A stretch of 64,000 nt of DNA from Glaciimonas sp. PCH181 (lineage in GTDB: Bacteria; Pseudomonadota; Gammaproteobacteria; Burkholderiales; Burkholderiaceae_D), in the NCBI RefSeq assembly GCF_003056055.1, contig NZ_PYFP01000001.1, positions 1,488,001 through 1,552,000 on the forward strand, read 5' to 3'. Below the pieces are notes generated by a model, which saw nothing but the letters and a program-made list of their open reading frames with translations, ran no database searches and was not told the origin of the DNA. Each line of letters opens with the position of its first letter. The first letter of the stretch is position 1. A program made the position numbers and the translations under genes. Shown one piece after another: positions 9,592 through 19,110 of this stretch.

Positions 9592-10281
9592 ATGAACGAC
9601 ACCTTGCAAAATCTTATTCAAAACGACGTCTTGACTTTAAAACATCGAGTTCGCCTACCGGAAAACGGCTCGATGGACGAATCGCCGTGCATCATTTTGT
9701 TGCATGGGATTGGTATGAATGAGGCAGAACTTGCGAACTTAGCATCGCTTCAGGATCCGCGCTGCACAGTTATTCTTGCAAGAGGTCCAGTTACATTTGG
9801 TCCAGACCGATATGGGTGGTTTCATGTGAAATTTGATGAGACGGGTCGTGTGATTAATACCTTGCAAGCTGAGCAGTCCCGACAACTTTTATTATCTTTT
9901 ATCGAAGCTTTGCCAGATGCATATGGCATTGATCGACAGAAGATTTGGATAGGCGGATTCAGCCAAGGCGGTATCATGAGCGCAAGCGTTGCGTTGACCG
10001 TGCCTGAAGCTGTTAAGGGATTTGCTATCTTGTGTGGACGCATTCTTCCTGAAATAGCGCCACTGATTGCGGTTCCGGAAAAGTTGAATAATCTCCACGC
10101 GTTTGTCGCACATGGTGTTAAAGACGGAAAACTAAGTATCGATTTTGCTCACCGCACTCGTGAATTGCTGACACAAAAGACAGTCTTGCTAACCTATCAG
10201 GAATACGATGCCCAACACGAAATTACTTCAACGATGGAGCGCGACTTCATTCAATGGGTATCTGACCAGGTTGATGCTTGA
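9592..10281 (+). CDS. Alpha/beta-hydrolase, phospholipase/carboxylesterase family
   Basis: A 229-residue cytosolic alpha/beta hydrolase of the small carboxylesterase (Abhydrolase_2) type. The nucleophile lies in GGFSQGGIMS, LLHGIGMNE forms the oxyanion loop, and the acid and histidine are probably VAHGVKDG and YDAQHEI near the C terminus. This matches the YpfH/Est-type family in order and length. No signal peptide is seen. It is not obviously part of an operon: 152 bp separate it from the reductase, and a long spacer follows. Confidence 0.85.
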   Translation: MNDTLQNLIQNDVLTLKHRVRLPENGSMDESPCIILLHGIGMNEAELANLASLQDPRCTVILARGPVTFGPDRYGWFHVKFDETGRVINTLQAEQSRQLLLSFIEALPDAYGIDRQKIWIGGFSQGGIMSASVALTVPEAVKGFAILCGRILPEIAPLIAVPEKLNNLHAFVAHGVKDGKLSIDFAHRTRELLTQKTVLLTYQEYDAQHEITSTMERDFIQWVSDQVDA

Positions 10282-10790
10282 CAAAAAACAGACCGGCATT
10301 TTTTTAGCCATTTTCAATAGGCGCAATCTTTGAGTACTTGCATTCAGTTAGGACCTAACTAATGATTTGAGCCATGCCGGGTGATAAGCCGATGGCCATT
10401 GCATCGGCCAGCCGTAGCGCAAGGTAAAAGTGTCAATTCGCGGCCAAGTCCGAACGCTGCGCCAATTTTTTCAATCTATTTAATGACTTGCATGTTTTGG
10501 CAGGTAAATCTGTCACTGCGCGGCTGAGGAAAGTAAATGTATCACCGCATCGCGTCGCCAATTTTCCGGGTTTCAAGCCTGGAATGGGCCGCGTACCAAC
10601 GTCCATGCCACCGTTTTGGATGGTCAGCAGTTCAGCCGCGCGCGCGTCATCGCCGTGCGCACCTTCTGGTCTAATGACCGCCATAGCGACTGCGATGCCA
10701 GCAGCACCTCCTTCAGCATCAGGCGCTCCTTGCTGACTGATTGCTGATTAAGAACCACCGAAATCTCCGCTCAACGGAAGGACCGAACAC
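10282..10790. other. Intergenic region with a possible decayed coding stretch
   Basis: No intact gene. On the minus strand at about 10433-10736 an open stretch reads GGAAGIAVAMAVIRPEG and then LKPGKLATRCGDTFTF, which faintly recalls the glycine-rich C terminus of hydantoinase B/oxoprolinase proteins, but it has no start site and the match is too weak to call. The region lies just before a GC-rich imported gene and may be scar sequence. Confidence 0.3.
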
Positions 10791-12221
10791 ATGACTGATA
10801 CCGATACCGCTGCCCACTCGATCCGCACCTGGCTGGGCATCCCTTACGCCACCGCAGAACGCTTCCGCCGGTCCGCTCTGCTGCCGTTCAATCCGGACCG
10901 GTCCTACGACCAGAAGGGACCCGCACCGCTGCAAGCCGGCGACACTAGCTGGCTCGAAGCGGACAATGGACTTAGTGAGGACTGCCTGAACCTGAACGTC
11001 TGGGCACCCAAAGACGCTGGCGATGACCCGCTTCCCGTGATCGTCTATATTTTCGGCGGCGGGTTCGAAGTCGGCGCGAACACCCAGACCACCTCGAACG
11101 CCTCAGGCCTGGCTGCGACCGGCCGCGCCATTGCTGTTTCCCTGAACTACCGGCTCGGCCCGTTTGGCTGGCTCTCGCTTTCTCAATATGGGGGCGTGTT
11201 CGCGGATGCCACCAACCTCGGTCTCCAGGACATCATCACCGCGCTCAAGTGGGTGCAGGAGAACATCGCCCGCTTCGGCGGCGCCCCTCAGAACGTCACC
11301 GTCACCGGCCACAGCGCCGGGGCGTACTCCACGATCGGGCTCCTCGCCGCCCCGGCTGCCGATGGTCTCTACCGGCGCCTTGCTGCGTTCTCCGGCGGCG
11401 CATCCCGGATCGTTCCGGCGTGGTGGGCCGAAGAACTCGCGATGAAGTTCCTCACCGAACTTGGCATCGCCGACGATCCCCAACGACTGCTCAGTTTGGA
11501 TGCGAAGCTCCTCGCTGAGACGCTCATCAAGGTCAGTCCACGCGACATCGGCGACCGACACGGCATCGATAACACGACTATCGGCATTGTGGACGACCAC
11601 TCTCAGACCGGCGCCGTCCTCGCAGACACGCCACTGCGTGTCCTCGCATCCGGGTCTCACCGCCACGTCGATATTCTCTTCAGCACGGCGACGAACGAGG
11701 CGGACTGGTGGGTCATCAACGCGACCGAAAAGTTCGACCCGGGCAGCATCGACAACCTAGTTGATGAGCTCGTAGTGAAGTCGCGCATCCCCCGAAGCCG
11801 TGCCCGGAGCATCGTCGCCACCTACGACGTCAACGGACGCGCTCCTGTCGAGGTCCGCGGGGCGCTCTTCACCGACTACTTCTTCACCCTACCGGCCGTC
11901 CGTGCAGCACTGGCGCACTCCGCGGCGGGCGGCAATGCCCACTTGCTCACCGTTGGCCCTGTAGAGGGTGCGCCAGCCGTACACGGTTCGGAGATGTACG
12001 GCATCGTCGGCCAGCAACGCCCCGGACACAGCGACGAGCAAGCCAGCCGAGATACCTTCGTCCGCGACACCCTTCTGGACTTCGCCGCGGGCAATCACGA
12101 CCGGCTCTGGAAAGCCGTGACCATGGAACCCACCTCACACGGCATCGGCAACCCACCATACGAATCCACGGCCCATGCGGCCGAAGTCCTGCGCACCTTC
12201 GCAGGCATCGAACGGACCTGA
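10791..12221 (+). CDS. Type-B carboxylesterase
   Basis: A 476-residue carboxylesterase/lipase of the type-B (cholinesterase-like) family. It shows SEDCLNLNVW (family signature 2), the oxyanion segment IFGGGFEVG, and the nucleophile elbow VTGHSAGAYS. The N terminus starts directly in the fold with IRTWLGIPYA and has no signal peptide, so a cytosolic enzyme is likely. Its codons are visibly richer in G and C than both flanks, and decayed transposase fragments follow, so recent acquisition, perhaps from an actinobacterium, is likely. Confidence 0.9.
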   Translation: MTDTDTAAHSIRTWLGIPYATAERFRRSALLPFNPDRSYDQKGPAPLQAGDTSWLEADNGLSEDCLNLNVWAPKDAGDDPLPVIVYIFGGGFEVGANTQTTSNASGLAATGRAIAVSLNYRLGPFGWLSLSQYGGVFADATNLGLQDIITALKWVQENIARFGGAPQNVTVTGHSAGAYSTIGLLAAPAADGLYRRLAAFSGGASRIVPAWWAEELAMKFLTELGIADDPQRLLSLDAKLLAETLIKVSPRDIGDRHGIDNTTIGIVDDHSQTGAVLADTPLRVLASGSHRHVDILFSTATNEADWWVINATEKFDPGSIDNLVDELVVKSRIPRSRARSIVATYDVNGRAPVEVRGALFTDYFFTLPAVRAALAHSAAGGNAHLLTVGPVEGAPAVHGSEMYGIVGQQRPGHSDEQASRDTFVRDTLLDFAAGNHDRLWKAVTMEPTSHGIGNPPYESTAHAAEVLRTFAGIERT

Positions 12222-12242
12222 ACTGCCCTAAAGGGACACGAA

Positions 12243-12305
12243 CGGATGCGAGGCGGCTAACGGCTGAGCAGATGACGCGCCTGCAGCCGTACTTTCTCAA
12301 GAGGC
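12243..12305 (+). pseudogene. IS5-type transposase N-terminal fragment
   Basis: One plus-strand frame reads RRLTAEQMTRLQPYFLK, close to the conserved start of IS5/IS427-group transposases (RRLT..QMARL.PYFPK). Recognisable sequence then stops. Only about 20 codons survive, so the call rests on one short motif. It lies between the GC-rich carboxylesterase and the IS256-type remnant. Confidence 0.4.
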
Positions 12306-12389
12306 ACCACTTGGTGCCGGTCACGCTTGGGCAAGGCTCCCTGATGCCATCGAAGCAGTGCACCCGCAAGCCGCCGTCCAGCGGTGCAT

Positions 12390-12852
12390 TGTGTAAATGA
12401 TGCGCAGCACCTTGAACTTCGTGCCTTGGAAAATATAGAAAGAAGTAGCCGCTGATTTAAAGCTGATCTACAGCCCTGCCACCGCCGATGAAGCGGAATT
12501 GAGGCTTACGGAATTTGAGGATAAATGGGATAAACAATATAAACTAATCAGTCAATCCTAACGTCGCAACTGGGCCCGTTTCATACCGTTCTTCGACTAC
12601 CCGCCGGTAATACGGAAGGTGATTTCACCACCAGCGCGATTGAATCGATTAATATGAGTCTGCGAAAAGGAACCAAGGCCCGCAGTTCGCTCCCGGCCGA
12701 CGAAGCCGTCAGCGAACTGTTTTATCTTGCGCTGAACAATATCGGCAAGAAGTGGACGATGCCGATACGGAACTGGAAAGCTGCACTGAAACGATTCGCC
12801 ATCCAGTTTGAAGACCCGGCGCCGCAGACTTAAGCGAAAAATCATTTACACA
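12390..12852 (+). mobile_element. Decayed, internally deleted IS256-family element
   Basis: Bases 12449-12832 encode the C-terminal end of an IS256/MULE-type transposase: EAELRLTEFEDKWDKQY, NWARFIPFFDYPP, SAIESINMSLRK and NNIGKKWTMPIRNWK. The frame is broken by an in-frame TAA after KLISQS and by a frameshift near the TTSAIES segment. A 12-bp inverted repeat bounds the remnant: TGTGTAAATGAT at 12390-12401 and its complement at 12841-12852. Complete IS256 elements are about 1.3 kb, so most of the 5' part is lost. It cannot transpose by itself. Confidence 0.8.
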
Positions 12853-12956
12853 GAATGTATTACTCTCCCGTTTCGGCGAGCGCTATGCCAAAGAATTCGC
12901 GCCAACGTGGATCTAGTCCCTTCCAACATTAGACATGTAATCATCAGGAAATGTCC

Positions 12957-13313
12957 ATGACTACCCGTTCAAATATTTTTCACCATGCAATGCAGAAATA
13001 CGGCACCAAGCCGGACTATCCTTTTCATCACTTTCCAAACTATGCTGCCTTGAGACACGATTCTGATGGCAAATGGTATGGACTGATTATGAATGTCCCG
13101 ATAGAAAGAATCGGAACTCCGGGGACGGGTAACGTCGACATTCTGGATGTCAAATGCGAGCCGGATGACGTCGAACACTTGCAAAAGCAGCAGGGCATCA
13201 TTCCCGCATATCACATGAATAAGGACCATTGGATTAGCATCCTGCTCGATGGGTCCGTGTCGACCGATGCAATTTGGAAATTGCTGGATGCCAGTTTCAA
13301 ACTCACAAAGTAA
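12957..13313 (+). CDS. MmcQ/YjbR-family protein
   Basis: A 118-residue protein of the MmcQ/YjbR family (double-wing fold). It shows KPDYPFHHFPNYAALRH, GKWYGLIMNV and, near the end, AYHMNKDHWISILLDG, all typical positions. Start at ATG 12957 is preferred because AGGAA lies 8 bases upstream; an in-frame ATG at 12951 sits almost on top of that site. The family is called DNA-binding from its fold and its role is unclear. It stands just after the IS remnants and before a TfoX-domain gene in the same direction. Confidence 0.85.
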   Translation: MTTRSNIFHHAMQKYGTKPDYPFHHFPNYAALRHDSDGKWYGLIMNVPIERIGTPGTGNVDILDVKCEPDDVEHLQKQQGIIPAYHMNKDHWISILLDGSVSTDAIWKLLDASFKLTK

Positions 13314-13394
13314 CTTCAGTCCAGCGGTACGTCCTACATTGCCGATGGGGATTACAATCAGTGATCGCTCTTGCAACTTGATAAAGACTAGGAA

Positions 13395-13742
13395 ATGACG
13401 CAATCGAAACGGGCAGAGGCGCTTGCCGAGCACTATGTTGATCAACTTGCTAGCTGGGCCCACATTTCAACGCGCCCCCTGTTTGGCGCCTGCGGGCTCT
13501 ATCGTCAAGGCCATGTTTTCGCTATGGTTTGGCAAGGCGCGCTTTACTTTAAAGTTGATGACGATTCACGCCTAGCGTACGTTGCTGCACAGTCGCATAC
13601 GCTGGGGTATGTGAGCAACGGCGAGCAGCATGCGCTCAAGTCCTACTGGGAGGTCCCGGCAGACGTGGTGGAAGACCGCGAGACATTGTGCCTCTGGGCC
13701 GAGCGTGCTTACCAGATTGCACTTCAGGGTGGGAAACATTGA
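13395..13742 (+). CDS. TfoX N-terminal domain protein
   Basis: A 115-residue protein consisting only of the TfoX/Sxy N-terminal domain: RPLFGACGLYRQGHVFAMVW, LYFKVDDDSRL, then SYWEVPADVVEDRETL. Full TfoX competence regulators carry a second, C-terminal domain that is absent here. Single-domain proteins of this kind are common in proteobacteria and their role is unknown. It is 81 bp downstream of the YjbR-family gene. Confidence 0.85.
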   Translation: MTQSKRAEALAEHYVDQLASWAHISTRPLFGACGLYRQGHVFAMVWQGALYFKVDDDSRLAYVAAQSHTLGYVSNGEQHALKSYWEVPADVVEDRETLCLWAERAYQIALQGGKH

Positions 13743-13978
13743 TCAAGCCGCGCTGGCGGCGCCCGGCGCGATCACTCGTTGACTCCTTGACGCCAATGCC
13801 GACGCGGTATCGTGTGCAGTACCAGGTGCCGTCACTCCCTGTCCCGCACCAATCGAGATCCAGTGCCCTTGTCGAGATACCGTCTGAAGGTGATGAAAGG
13901 GTAGTGCTCACGTAAGGCATGTCCCATCGTAGGACTGGCCATTCCGGCTTCCGCCTTAATCACTTCCTAACAATAGCC

Positions 13979-14905
13979 TTATCGCACTAGAGGCAGCTCA
14001 TGGCGTGCGTTGAGTGCGGGAACCTTTGAAAACGCTTCGGCGATGAAATCCATGAATACGATGGCCCGCGTCGGAAGCAGCCTGTTTGCAACATAGATGA
14101 TTTGAACCGGGACCGGAGGGGCAGTGTGTCCCGTCAGCAGCAACTGCAAATTACCGTTCTTGAGCCCTTCCTCGAAAAGCCATTCCGGCCCATGTCCGAT
14201 CCCTAGTCCCGCATTGACCGATTCGCGTACGGCCTCAGGTGAGTTGACCCGGAGCCTGCCGGATACCGGAACTTCAGTATCCCGGAAGTGCCATGTGGCA
14301 CCTGACGACAGCAGGGTGTAGATCACGCAATCGTGCCCGCGTAGATCATCGGGCGTGACGGGGACGCCGCGTTTAGCGAGATAGCCCTTACTGGCTACGA
14401 ACACGCGTTCGAACACACCGATGCGCCGCGCGCGTAATGCGCTGTCTTCCAAATGGCCGATGCGAATTGCCAGTTCAGCTCCCTCATCGACCAGACTCAC
14501 ATATCGATCATTGATCTGGAGATCCAGCGCCAACCCTGGATAGCGTTCTAGGAAGGCGAGAACATGCGGCAACACGAATACATGGGCCAGTGCGGTCGGG
14601 CAGGCGACGCGCAGCAATCCGGACGGATCGACGTTCTCCCTGAAGGAAGATTCTGACTCGTCCACAGCGTCAAGGATGCGCCGGACTTCCGCATAGTAGC
14701 GTTCCCCCTCTGGCGTGAGGGCAAGCTTGCGCGTTGACCGGTGCAGCAGTCGAGTTTGTAGATGCTCTTCCAGTGCCGCCACATAACGGCTGACGTTCGG
14801 CTGCCCCAAGCCCAAGTCGCGACCGGCGGCGGAAAAGCTGCCAGTCTCCACAGCACGCGCGAAACATGTCATCACAAGAAATCGGTCCAAAGTTAAATCC
14901 TCCAT
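13979..14905 (-). CDS. LysR-family transcriptional regulator
   Basis: A 308-residue LysR protein. The winged helix-turn-helix is at residues about 8-65 (FARAVETGSFSAAGRDLG, QPNVSRYVAALE, LLHRSTRKLALTPEG) and the periplasmic-binding-protein-like effector domain at about 90-295. The end (LLPTRAIVFMDFIAEAF) is typical of the subgroup near CrgA/DsdC-like regulators of oxidoreductases. It is divergent from the short-chain dehydrogenase at 15035 with 129 bp between them, so it very likely controls that gene and itself. Confidence 0.93.
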   Translation of the reverse strand: MEDLTLDRFLVMTCFARAVETGSFSAAGRDLGLGQPNVSRYVAALEEHLQTRLLHRSTRKLALTPEGERYYAEVRRILDAVDESESSFRENVDPSGLLRVACPTALAHVFVLPHVLAFLERYPGLALDLQINDRYVSLVDEGAELAIRIGHLEDSALRARRIGVFERVFVASKGYLAKRGVPVTPDDLRGHDCVIYTLLSSGATWHFRDTEVPVSGRLRVNSPEAVRESVNAGLGIGHGPEWLFEEGLKNGNLQLLLTGHTAPPVPVQIIYVANRLLPTRAIVFMDFIAEAFSKVPALNARHELPLVR

Positions 14906-14936
14906 TCATGCATTAAGAGCATGAAACATATACAAA

Positions 14937-14950
14937 GATACGATCTTATC
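14937..14950. promoter_or_regulatory. Possible LysR-type box between lysR and the dehydrogenase gene
   Basis: The spacer between the divergent genes contains GATA-N6-TATC (14937-14940 and 14947-14950). Its dyad spacing is near the T-N11-A pattern bound by LysR proteins. A second dyad, CATGC-N7-GCATG, lies at 14907-14923 next to the lysR start. Both are short enough to occur by chance; position is the main support. Confidence 0.3.
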
Positions 14951-15034
14951 GAATTTCAAGCATGAGCGCATAGTTCTCCCCACGGCAGGTCAGCCAACGC
15001 TGGTTGACCATGAATAATCTACAGGAGAACTTTT

Positions 15035-15787
15035 ATGTCCCGCTTGCAAGGCAAACGTACTCTCATCACCGGCGGCACCAGTGGCATTGGCCTTGAAACA
15101 GCCAAGCAGTTCCTCGCCGAAGGCGCACGCGTCATCGTCACCGGCGTCAATCCAGATTCTATTGCGAAGGCCAAGGCGGAACTTGGCACCGAGGTTCTGG
15201 TGCTGCGCGCCGATTCAGCCAACGTGGTCGCTCAGAAGGAGTTGGCGCAAGCCGTCCAGGCTCACTATGGTCAGCTCGATATCGCCTTTCTCAACGCCGG
15301 CGTATCCGTTTGGGCGCCGATCGAAGAGTGGACGGAAGAGATGTTCGATCGCTCGTTCGACATCAACGTCAAGGGGCCCTACTTCCTGATCCAGGCGCTG
15401 TTGCCTGTCTTCGCGAACCCCGCATCGGTGGTGCTCAATACGTCGATCAACGCGCACGTCGGCGCGGCGCATTCGTCGGTATATGCCGCAACCAAGGCTG
15501 CATTTCTGAACATGTCGAAGACGCTTTCGAGCGAACTGCTCGGACGCGGCATTCGCGTCAACACCGTCAGTCCTGGCCCGGTTGAAACGCCGCTGTACGA
15601 CAAGCTCGGCATCCCCGATGCCTACCGCGACCAGGTCAACAAGGACATTGCCGCAACCATTCCGTTCGGTCGCTTCGGCACGCCGGAGGAAGTGGCCAAG
15701 GCGGTGCTGTACCTCGCTTCCGACGAGTCCCGATGGACTGTCGGCTCCGAAATCATCGTTGACGGCGGCCGCACGCTCAACGGCTGA
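15035..15787 (+). CDS. Short-chain dehydrogenase/reductase (SDR)
   Basis: A 250-residue classical SDR: NAD(P)-binding [15 protein letters not shown] at the N terminus, LNAGVS (NAG motif), catalytic Ser in NTSINAH, YAATK (Tyr-X3-Lys), [14 protein letters not shown], and a family-typical end VDGGRTLNG. The substrate is unknown. The start is supported by CAGGAGAAC upstream. It is divergent from a LysR regulator, a frequent pairing in which the regulator activates the oxidoreductase gene. Confidence 0.94.
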   Translation: MSRLQGKRTLITGGTSGIGLETAKQFLAEGARVIVTGVNPDSIAKAKAELGTEVLVLRADSANVVAQKELAQAVQAHYGQLDIAFLNAGVSVWAPIEEWTEEMFDRSFDINVKGPYFLIQALLPVFANPASVVLNTSINAHVGAAHSSVYAATKAAFLNMSKTLSSELLGRGIRVNTVSPGPVETPLYDKLGIPDAYRDQVNKDIAATIPFGRFGTPEEVAKAVLYLASDESRWTVGSEIIVDGGRTLNG

Positions 15788-16586
15788 TTGCAGACGACAC
15801 CTGAAGGAGCGCTCTCATGACGACTCTTTCTACCAGCCTTTGAGCTATCACCCTCAGCAGGATTTCTCGAAGCCACACGAGTAAATTATCCGCGATGCGC
15901 CCGCTCCACACGCGTGGGGTGGGCTTCATTTTTACAGGGGACATTCCAATGCCACAAACGTAATTGACACTCGTCAGCCACCCTCTTTGCCCTTTCGTTC
16001 AGCGGGTCGCCATCGTGTTGCTTGAAAAAGGGATTTCTTTCGGTCATCGCTGAAATTCTGCCATAGCCCGAGTTACAATGTATATATACGGCTTGACTTA
16101 GCAAATATGAGATCAATGCAGCGTATTGGACTGATACCGCTGTGCACAAATGAGTTCATGGCGCTCCATGACATGTCTTTGATCCGTGCAAAATCTATAG
16201 TGAATTCCGCATCTTCCTTGCTAGCCTCCGACTTGTTCGGGCCGCTGAACGAAAAACCAACGCGGCATGGTCCTTTGTTTGTCGTGATCGCATACCGGGA
16301 GTTTTTTGCTTAGGATACTCTCTGGTTTTACAATTAAGGCGAAGCAAAGGGACCTGTGCGATTGAGGGGCTTAGCTTGTCCATGCGAGTCATATTTTGGA
16401 ATCAAGTTGTCACTCTCACGCCAACTTAGCAATCCGTCGTGCCAATGCCAATGCCACCGCCAAAACAAACCGCACAAGTCACAGAATTGTGCGGTTTTGT
16501 TATTTTTTTGGGAGTGGAGGGATATAGTCACGACGTTCAATTATCAATAAAATCAATTACAAAGATGGGCCAAGAATAAGCACAAA
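15788..16586. other. Long region without an intact gene
   Basis: Just after the dehydrogenase a good GAAGGAG precedes an ATG at 15817, but the frame stops after eight codons, so a following gene appears to have been lost. No family-like reading frame was found in the remainder. The stretch carries a strong terminator (16467-16509). It looks like scar sequence at the left edge of the decayed island. Confidence 0.5.
16467..16509 (+). terminator. Rho-independent terminator
   Basis: A perfect 11-bp stem, AAACCGCACAA (16467-16477) and TTGTGCGGTTT (16487-16497), closes a 9-base loop and is followed by TGTTATTTTTTT. No intact gene on the plus strand directly precedes it, so it may have served the gene lost downstream of the dehydrogenase. 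Confidence 0.75.
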
Positions 16587-16960
16587 TCAACAATTCTTAC
16601 CCAGGAATGCCTTGTCTTCACCGAGCGCGGGCTGTACTTCTTCGTTTAACAAATCAATCCAAGCCCGTGTTTTAGCTTCCATAAACCTCCAAGATGGATA
16701 CAGTGCATACACACCAATCTCGGGTGACCGGAACGCTCCCAGCAGGCGCACCAGAGAACCGTCCCTAAGCCCGTCGATTGCTATATAAGCAGGGAGCGAT
16801 ACCAACGCCTTGCAACACGGCGTTAAGCACCACATCAGGTGTTTCTCCAATAGGGGCCCCGTTACATCGATTACGTGTCTGGTTTCACCCTCGGTCAGTT
16901 CCCATTGCCTGTTCACCGATGGGTTGAACAAGCACCATTGCCAGCAATTTAAGGCTGCAC
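16587..16960 (-). pseudogene. LysR-family regulator, C-terminal remnant
   Basis: About 120 codons on the minus strand read as the second half of a LysR effector domain: NCWQWCLFNPSVNRQWEL, YIAIDGLRDGSLVRLL and FMEAKTRAWIDLLNEE. The N-terminal DNA-binding half is absent, and the stretch MWCLTPCCKALVSLPAYI does not fit the family between its flanks, suggesting a compensated frameshift. It is non-functional as a regulator and is not derived from the intact lysR at 13979. Confidence 0.7.
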
Positions 16961-17012
16961 CAATACTGACGTAGGAAGCTGGCTATCGTGCTGGCCTCCT
17001 ACGTACTCCATT

Positions 17013-17189
17013 TTAATTTGCCAGCTTGCCTGGGCGTCCTGCCTTACTACGACGCGCACCAGATATCTCACCGTGACCAAACACACGCCGACGGTTTGAC
17101 ACTTTCTTCTTCAGATATTGATTTTTTTTGTCAGACTTCACCACTTTTAGCAAGTTAGCACGCAGCTCGTCATCATCGCGATTGATCAT
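17013..17189 (-). CDS. Small basic protein, unknown
   Basis: A 58-residue open frame from ATG 17189 to TAA 17013, below the usual length cut-off. It starts MINRDDDELRANLLKVVKS and is strongly basic after that (KKNQYLKKKV, RRRVF, ARRSKAGRPGKL). It begins 17 bases after the stop of the Gp2-like frame, on the same strand, with AGGA about 12 bases upstream. A translationally linked accessory gene of the island is plausible, but no family was recognised. Confidence 0.5.
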   Translation of the reverse strand: MINRDDDELRANLLKVVKSDKKNQYLKKKVSNRRRVFGHGEISGARRSKAGRPGKLAN

Positions 17190-17206
17190 GCTTTTTCAGC
17201 ATCCTG

Positions 17207-17862
17207 TCAGGTTCTGCTAGCACCAAATCCATGGCTGCCATTCCCGAAAGACTTCGTGGCTGATTTGCAGAGGTAGCTCGTTCGAAAGAAGAAATCTGCG
17301 ATGCTTTGATTATCATCGCGGTGGATGTGATAGTAAGGGTTCTTCGGTATCTCAACTAAACCTACTACGTCATCAGCTGGCAATCCTAACGCGCTGGCCC
17401 AAGCGTCATGGAGTCGGTTAAACATGTTGTCGCGTCCAGGGGAATATGTGCCCAGTGCGCAGAACGCATCATAGTTCAGAAGTATAGCCAAGTGGTAATG
17501 GGGGCGACTATGTTGGCCCACCTCTTGGCCCAAACATAGCGCACCACAGTGTCATGTGCATACTTGTTTTCTCGAAGCGCCAGTTGACGGTTGTGTCTGA
17601 TCTTTGCTTTAAAGGATTCAATGAAACGCTCAATGATTTCGCTTTGATACGAGAAGTCATGCGTGTTCTGGTTAGGGGGAAAACGAAGATCAAACCGGAA
17701 CGCAAATACGCGCAGATATTGGTCGAGAGCGCGCGTCATCGTTTGATGAAGTCGATGAAGGTATTCACGTATGAAAGGTCCCTTTTCGAATTGTATTGGC
17801 AAGCCTAGGTAGGTACTATCGAAATGAAGAGTGAGGTTAGAATTATCAGGATGACGGATCAT
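17207..17862 (-). pseudogene. Inovirus Gp2 / YagK-YfjJ family protein, frameshifted
   Basis: The N-terminal part (17862 to about 17520) reads RVFAFRFDLRFP and HDTVVRYVWAK. The C-terminal part, in another frame from about 17533 to 17207, reads GQHSRPHYHLAILLNYDAF, GLVEIPKNPYYHI and SATKSFGNGSHGFGASR. Restoring one G after the shared Trp codon (near 17520) gives the continuous motif YVWGQEVGQHSRPHYH expected for this family of small phage and satellite replication-associated proteins. A single-base loss is therefore the simplest explanation; a sequencing error in that G run would give an intact gene of about 219 residues. Confidence 0.75.
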
Positions 17863-18264
17863 TTTAATACTCCAGTGATGAGGTTCATACCATCAGGACA
17901 CGGAGTATTTTCTTTCGTGAGTTCGACACGAAAAGTGCAATCACCACACCGCGTTAGTGAGCCATTGCACAGCACATTCGAATCATAGTTCGACTGGATT
18001 CGATTGTGGTATTCGTAGATCTAGATTACAGGTAAAGAGGACTGAGATACTAGGATGGACTCACGTGCGAGATGGTTCTGTACCTTGCATTCCAAGTGCA
18101 GTGCATGAATAAAACGATCAACGAATCAGCCGATGGTTTCGCTAGCAAAACTCAATGACAGTCTTATTTATTCTTCGCTTCGCAATAAGTGAAAGCCACC
18201 TCTAGGAGGTAGGCAGTTCTGCTTGTCAGGTAAGTTATGGATAAGCACGTATAGGATAGGTATC

Positions 18265-18424
18265 AGATAAATCAATAAAAAAGACTGCTTAAAACACATA
18301 AGAAGTGCTAGACAAATCTCATGATAGATATTACCTAAAGCATTAGATAAATCTTTAGGAAAGACTGCATAAAGGACACAACAAGTGCTATACAAATCGC
18401 ATAATAGATGCCATATAAAACATA
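18265..18424. repeat. Imperfect 80-bp tandem repeat (two copies)
   Basis: Two copies start at 18265 and 18345. Shared segments include AGATAAATC, AAGACTGC, ACAAGTGCTA-like and ACAAATC followed by ATAGAT, with scattered substitutions between copies. The period is exactly 80 bp. It lies in the AT-rich spacer of the decayed island. Confidence 0.6.
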
Positions 18425-18890
18425 GTACCAATACCGATAATCTCAACTCCGATATCGCTGCCTATAGCATTAGAAAAGTGATCAAATCTAGTCAGGAGAG
18501 GCAAGTTGATTACTCTGGGAAATTATTGGACAAGATCGAATCACCGCAGCAACAAAGACCGCAGTATCGAGTACGCATCAGAAAAGCATCTAGGACCGGT
18601 GCGCATCAGAAAAATGTCGACGGAAGATAAAGTTCAATACAAAGATCAACGACAAAGTAGACAGCAGGTGTCGGTGTAGATGATTTTATTGGATAAATCA
18701 GTTCTTCAGATGCATGAACGCGCCGTCGAGTATCCGACTAAAGAAGGGCAATATAAGTTGGGATTTTTTATCATAGAGAGAGCGAACTGTGTACGCATCG
18801 ATTTCGTCTTTCGTGCTGGGCACGACATGCGGTACGCAGACTACTGACAGCAACACCTCCCCGCGTTCCACACACTGACCGGCGATATCG

Positions 18891-18930
18891 GTGCTACGGT
18901 GCTACGGTGCTACATGTAGCACCGTAGCAC
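18891..18930. repeat. Tandem GTGCTACG repeats ending in a perfect 32-bp palindrome
   Basis: GTGCTACG occurs at 18891 and 18899, with a third, partial copy at 18907. It is then mirrored after a central AT by GTAGCAC and CGTAGCAC. Bases 18899-18930 form a perfect palindrome of 15 + AT + 15. Such an element could be an origin iteron, an operator or an extruding hairpin; no coding explanation fits. Confidence 0.7.
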
Positions 18931-19082
18931 ACAATTCGAGCTGCAATTATTATTGACAGAACAAACCGACTTCATTTTTACCAACGGTGGGTGGCTAATT
19001 GATCTGGGTAAAAATATTTTGGAGATCCCGCCCGCACGCGTAAAACCCGCGAATGGCGCGCGCTTCAACGCCCTGAAATTGT

Positions 19083-19110
19083 AAAAAAAAATCCAGGACA
19101 TTGCCTGGGC
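19083..19110 (-). terminator. Rho-independent terminator downstream of the DUF3987 gene
   Basis: Read on the minus strand, CCAGG-CAATGT-CCTGG is followed by ATTTTTTTTT. It lies about 57 bp past the stop of the DUF3987 gene and would end transcription of the AlpA operon. Confidence 0.7.

Noticed and set aside
10433..10736. Minus-strand frame reminiscent of hydantoinase B C terminus
   Set aside because: No start signal, only a glycine-rich similarity; too weak to call even as a pseudogene.
15886..16149. Minus-strand open frame of 87 codons
   Set aside because: No ribosome site and no family-like segment.
18910..19101. 63-codon minus-strand frame with a protein-like middle (APFAGFTRAGGISK)
   Set aside because: Runs through the palindrome and the terminator; no start signal.
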